The notes beneath the pieces are model-generated. The model did not search any database, was not told where the DNA came from, and worked only from the letters and a program-made list of their open reading frames with translations. 64,000 nt of DNA, taken from assembly GCF_014651135.1 (NCBI RefSeq), contig NZ_BMWH01000023.1, positions 62,001-126,000 of the forward strand. The letters are read 5' to 3'. Origin of the DNA: Streptomyces echinoruber. Its GTDB lineage: Bacteria > Actinomycetota > Actinomycetes > Streptomycetales > Streptomycetaceae. How positions within the stretch are numbered: position 1 is the stretch's first letter; every line of letters starts with the position of its first letter. Shown here piece after piece: positions 60,860 to 64,000 of the stretch. The position numbers and the translations under genes were made by a program.

Positions 60860-61639
60860 ATGGCGCGCGACGCCCGCTGGCAGGCGCTGCTCGAACTGCT
60901 CGTGGAGCGCGGCAGGCTGGAGGTGGCGGAGGCGGCGGCCGCCCTGGGCGTGTCGGCCGCGACGATCCGCCGCGACTTCGACCGGCTCGCCGAGCAGCAG
61001 ATGCTGGTGCGCACCCGGGGCGGCGCGGTCGCGCACGGCGTCTCCTACGAACTGCCGCTGCGCTACAAGACCTCCCGCCGCGCCTTTCAGAAGCAGCGCA
61101 TCGCCCGTGCGGTGGCGGACCTCGTCAACCCCGGTGAGGCGGTGGGCCTGACGGGCGGTACGACCACTACCGAGGTGGCCCGCGCGCTCGCCGTGCGCCG
61201 CGACCTGGCCTCCGGGACGCCCGCGCTGACGGTCGTCACCAACGCGCTCAACATCGCCAACGAGCTGGCCGTACGGCCCCAGTTCAAGATCGTGGTGACC
61301 GGCGGGGTGGCGCGCGCCCAGTCCTACGAGCTCGTCGGGCCGCTCGCGGACCGGGTGCTGGACCAGATCAGCGTCGATGTCACCGTCCTCGGCGTGGTCG
61401 CCCTCGACGCGGTGCACGGGGCCGCGGCGCACGACGAGGCAGAGGCCGCCGTCGACCGGCTGCTGTGCGAGCGCGCCCAACGGGTCGTCGTCGCCGCCGA
61501 CTCCGGCAAGCTGGGCCGGCGCGCCTTCGCCCGCATCTGCGCGGCCGACGCGGTGGACACGCTGGTCACGGACACCGGGGCGGACCCGGCGGCGGTGCGC
61601 GCCCTCGAGGAGGCGGGGGTCACCGTCGTCACCGTGTGA
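60860..61639 (+). CDS. DeoR/AgaR-family sugar-phosphate regulator
   Basis: 259 residues. DeoR helix-turn-helix (EVAEAAAALGVSAATIRRDF and VRTRGGAVAH) followed by the sensor domain with VGLTGGTTTTEVARALA and VVVAADSGKLGRRAF. It is divergent from the SIS and aldolase genes and probably represses them until a sugar phosphate is present. ATG 60860 follows GGAGGG. Confidence 0.91.
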   Translation: MARDARWQALLELLVERGRLEVAEAAAALGVSAATIRRDFDRLAEQQMLVRTRGGAVAHGVSYELPLRYKTSRRAFQKQRIARAVADLVNPGEAVGLTGGTTTTEVARALAVRRDLASGTPALTVVTNALNIANELAVRPQFKIVVTGGVARAQSYELVGPLADRVLDQISVDVTVLGVVALDAVHGAAAHDEAEAAVDRLLCERAQRVVVAADSGKLGRRAFARICAADAVDTLVTDTGADPAAVRALEEAGVTVVTV

Positions 61640-61681
61640 CGGCCCGAACGGCCGCCCCGTACAGGCCTGTTGGCGTGACGC

Positions 61682-62095
61682 TCACCGGCTGCCGAGGTCC
61701 GCTCCGCCGAGGTCGGCGCGCACGAATCCCACGCCCCGGCCGTCGTTGCACCCGGCGGGAGCCGTGCCGTCCGGCGTATCGGCGTCGGTCTGGCGGGAGT
61801 TGAGGGCGACGCTCACCAGGGTCACCAGCAGATCGACGTCGGAGACGGCCTCCAGACGGATCGTCACCCACGGCGAGCCGGGCACCACCCGGACGGCCGC
61901 GGACGCCTTGAGGTCGCGGTGCAGACGCCGGATGGCACTGCGGGTGAGGTGCAGGTCGACGTCCCGGTCCGTGTGGAAGTGGGCGATCTCCCCGTGGGCC
62001 GACGCGAGCGCCCGCCCGGTGCCGCAGCTGGGTGCGGTCTCTGTCAGGTCCGGCCAGGTCGACAGGTGCGCGAGAGCACGCAGGGCCAACGTCAT
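61682..62095 (-). CDS. Small protein with luciferase-like (DUF5519) domain
   Basis: 137 residues. The core DVDLHLTRSAIRRLHRDLKA and GSPWVTIRLEAVSDVDLLVT fits the short alpha/beta domain known as Luciferase/DUF5519, found alone in many actinobacteria and without known light-emitting function here. ATG 62095. The C-terminus (GGADLGSR) is low-complexity. It is convergent with the DeoR gene. Confidence 0.62.
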   Translation of the reverse strand: MTLALRALAHLSTWPDLTETAPSCGTGRALASAHGEIAHFHTDRDVDLHLTRSAIRRLHRDLKASAAVRVVPGSPWVTIRLEAVSDVDLLVTLVSVALNSRQTDADTPDGTAPAGCNDGRGVGFVRADLGGADLGSR

Positions 62096-62276
62096 GCCCC
62101 CATCATGGCGTGCTCATCTCGCGTCCACCGATACGTGAGCAGCCCTTAACCGATTCGTATCCGTCGCCGGACGCCGGCCGGCGAGACCGCAACAACGGAG
62201 TAGCGAATATCGGTCAGGCGTACGAACCTCGGCGTTGTTCCTCGTCGGAGACACGGAGAAGGGCAGGCAGGTCGGC

Positions 62277-63206
62277 ATGGAAAACGGAGGGCAGGACGCC
62301 ATGGAGGAGGAAGGACGGGGCGTCATGGAGGACGAAGGGCGGGCCGTCGTCGAGGGCGGCGACGTCGCGGCACCCGATCCCACGGCGGTGCGGGTGGCCC
62401 TGTGGCGGGCGCTGCACGTGCGGGCCGACCCGGCGCCGCACGTGCTCGTCGACGAGGTCGGCCTGCGGCTGGCGGATCCCGGGCCGGACCGGTTCGCCCG
62501 CCCGGACATGGACCCGGAGCGGACCCGGGCGCCCCGGGCCTCGATCGTGGCCCGGGCCCGTTACGTCGAGGACCTCGTCGCGGCGGAGGCGGAGCGGGGG
62601 ATCGGGCAGTACGTCGTGCTCGGTGCCGGGCTGGACACCTTCGTGCAGCGCCGGCCCGAGGCGGCCGCCCGGCTGCGCGTGTTCGAGGTGGACCGGCCCG
62701 GCCCGCAGACCTGGAAGCGGCGCCGGCTGGAGGAGCTCGGGTACGGCGTCCCCGAGGGGCTGCGGTTCGTGCCGGTCGACTTCGAGGCGGGCGACTCCTG
62801 GTGGGACCGGCTCGCGGACGCCGGTTTCGACGCGGACCGGCCGGCGGTCGTGGCCTCGACGGGGGTGAGCATGTACCTGACCCGCCGGGCGGTCACGGAC
62901 ACGCTGCGCCGGGTCGCGGCGCTCGCGCCGGGATCGACGCTCGTCATGAGCTTCCTGGTGCCCTCGGCGCTGCTCCCGCCGCGGGAGCGGGAGCAGCAGC
63001 GGGCGATCCAGGCCGCGGCACGCGCCTCGGGCACACCCTTCCTGAGCTTCTTCGAGCCGCGGGAGATGACCGGCCTGGCCCGGGCGGCCGGTTTCCGGCA
63101 GGCCCGGCACGTCTCCGCGGACGACCTCGCCCGGCGGTTCTTCACCGGGCGGCCGGACGGCCTGCGGCCCTCGGGGGCGGAGCGGCTCCTGGTGGCCTCG
63201 GTATGA
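62277..63206 (+). CDS. SAM-dependent methyltransferase of the TIGR00027 (leucine carboxyl methyltransferase-like) family
   Basis: 309 residues. The SAM motif is GQYVVLGAGLDTF, followed by RLRVFEVDRPGPQTWKRRRL and VASTGVSMYL. The family acts on small carboxylates or lipids in actinobacteria; substrates are mostly unknown. ATG 62277 was taken; ATGs further in (MEEEGR, MEDEGR) are possible. The N-terminal 30 residues are acidic and repeat-like. Confidence 0.8.
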   Translation: MENGGQDAMEEEGRGVMEDEGRAVVEGGDVAAPDPTAVRVALWRALHVRADPAPHVLVDEVGLRLADPGPDRFARPDMDPERTRAPRASIVARARYVEDLVAAEAERGIGQYVVLGAGLDTFVQRRPEAAARLRVFEVDRPGPQTWKRRRLEELGYGVPEGLRFVPVDFEAGDSWWDRLADAGFDADRPAVVASTGVSMYLTRRAVTDTLRRVAALAPGSTLVMSFLVPSALLPPREREQQRAIQAAARASGTPFLSFFEPREMTGLARAAGFRQARHVSADDLARRFFTGRPDGLRPSGAERLLVASV

Positions 63207-63465
63207 GGTCTCCGTACGGGTCCGCGTGAGGGTCCGTACGTGGGTCCGCGTGGTCCCCGTACGGTCGTCGGTCTGGAGTCTGGAGCCCACAGACGGATCC
63301 GCGTGGGGCCCGTACGGTCCGCCTGAGGCCCGTGGGCGGGTCCGCGCGGAACCGGGAAGTCCGGCGTGTCACTCGGGTTGCCGCAACCCCGTGGAACGTA
63401 CAGCATCAAAACAGTGCGTCCCGCGACACGACGCCCGCCCGCGCGGGCGGAAGGGCGGTGCTCCC
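63207..63465. repeat. Repeated CCGTACGG and GGGTCCGCGTG motifs before the facilitator gene
   Basis: The palindrome CCGTACGG occurs at 63212, 63257 and 63310, with CCGTACGT at 63234. GGGTCCGCG or close variants occur about five times between them. The region is the upstream leader of the facilitator gene, so it may hold a binding-site cluster. Confidence 0.65.
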
Positions 63466-64000
63466 ATGGCCAACGCAACGACGCGCAGAGGACTGGCCGG
63501 CGAGCTGACGGCGGAGTTCCTGGGCACCATGGTGCTCATCCTCTTCGGCTGCGGCGTGGTGGCCCAGGTGGTGGCCGGGCAGCTCGGTGACCACGACAGC
63601 ATCTCCTGGGCGTGGGGCTTCGGCGTCACGTTCGGCGTGTACGTCGCCGCCCGGCTCAGCGGCGGCCATCTCAATCCCGCGGTCACGGTGGCCCTGGCCT
63701 GCTTCAAGGGCTTCCCGTGGGCCAAGGTGCTGCCCTACTCGGTGGCGCAGACCGCCGGCGCGTTCGTCGCCGCGCTGCTGGTGCGGTGGAACTACACCGA
63801 GATCCTCGCCAAGGCCGACCCCGGCCACACGTTCAAGACCCAGATCGTCTTCTCCACCCTGCCCGGCAACGGCGTTTACCCGGTCAGCGAGCTCGGCGCG
63901 CTGCGCGACCAGATCATCGGCACCGCCATCCTGCTGCTGCTGATCTTCGCGGTGACCGACCTGCTCAACACCCCGCCCGGCGCCAACCTCGCCCCGGTCG
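63466..64000 (+). CDS. MIP-family channel (glycerol facilitator-like), cut by window end
   Basis: The first 178 residues are visible. ATG 63466 begins MANATTRRGLAGELTAEFLG. The first half of the aquaglyceroporin pore is clear: SGGHLNPAVTV with the NPA motif at 70-72, and helices before and after. An extra loop with NPPGANLAPV-like end suggests the glycerol-facilitator branch. The second NPA motif lies outside the window. Glycerol kinase genes usually follow in Streptomyces but cannot be seen here. Confidence 0.88.
   Translation, partial: MANATTRRGLAGELTAEFLGTMVLILFGCGVVAQVVAGQLGDHDSISWAWGFGVTFGVYVAARLSGGHLNPAVTVALACFKGFPWAKVLPYSVAQTAGAFVAALLVRWNYTEILAKADPGHTFKTQIVFSTLPGNGVYPVSELGALRDQIIGTAILLLLIFAVTDLLNTPPGANLAPV

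Noticed and set aside
1..64000. tRNA or rRNA genes
   Set aside because: Scanning for T-loop-like TTCGA contexts and rRNA landmarks gave no structure that folded into a cloverleaf by eye.

Overview
The window looks like a stretch of Streptomyces chromosome (or a very close actinomycete). GC content is above 70 %, third codon positions are almost all G or C, GTG starts are common, and the families are typical of the genus: mycothiol-dependent isomerase-like protein, TerD, SHOCT, ROK, GAF/PucR-type regulators, DUF485-symporter pair, apolipoprotein N-acyltransferase. No rRNA, tRNA, CRISPR array or replication origin was found.

Layout. (1) 0.5-6.1 kb, minus strand: five overlapping genes (AraC/DJ-1 regulator, ThDP-dependent enzyme, SRPBCC protein, ketosynthase-III-like protein, HisC-like aminotransferase) that read as a small specialised-metabolite operon, with a 24-bp tandem repeat array upstream. 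(2) 7.0-11.2 kb: mycothiol-dependent isomerase-like gene, a MarR regulator behind a striking 10-bp-phased repeat and two operator-like dyads, then a DUF485/solute:sodium symporter operon. (3) 11.3-22.4 kb: an accessory, decaying island. A broken sugar-binding lipoprotein, remnants of three unrelated transposases (IS5-, IS256- and IS701-like), a glycosyltransferase/MFS pair, a large membrane NACHT NTPase, a Tat-exported metallo-beta-lactamase-fold protein and a chimeric SDR remnant. (4) 22.6-37.6 kb: ordinary chromosomal genes (MHS transporter, GAF/PucR regulator, 3-hydroxybutyrate dehydrogenase, Nudix, Lnt, frameshifted O-antigen-ligase-like gene, PH-domain protein, glutamate-racemase-like protein, HpnB-like glycosyltransferase, TerD, MOSC). 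(5) 37.7-47 kb: a beta-helix/AAA+ fusion, a large membrane hydrolase, a DeoR regulator, a Cds1-like PLP enzyme and an anti-sigma-type ATPase. (6) 47-52 kb: an FtsX-type ABC transporter whose ATPase gene is interrupted by a short GC-rich palindromic insertion, a small secreted protein and a TetR remnant. (7) 52.3-54.3 kb: a small accessory locus of an XRE-TPR regulator with three tiny proteins. (8) 54.5-64 kb: Nudix, ROK repressor, AlkB, RlmG-like methyltransferase, an amino-sugar-type locus (class II aldolase and SIS isomerase, divergent DeoR regulator), two small enzymes, and the start of a glycerol-facilitator gene cut by the window end.

The most promising unexplained items are the 0.5-6.1 kb operon, whose ketosynthase has Asn where the catalytic His should be; the NACHT protein with a self-duplicating Gly/Leu membrane tail; the helically phased decamer array before the MarR gene; the beta-helix/AAA+ fusion; and the palindromic insertion at the signature motif of the ABC ATPase. 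Short in-frame tandem repeats (9, 18, 21, 24 and 27 bp) are unusually dense. All function calls come from reading motifs; no database search was run.
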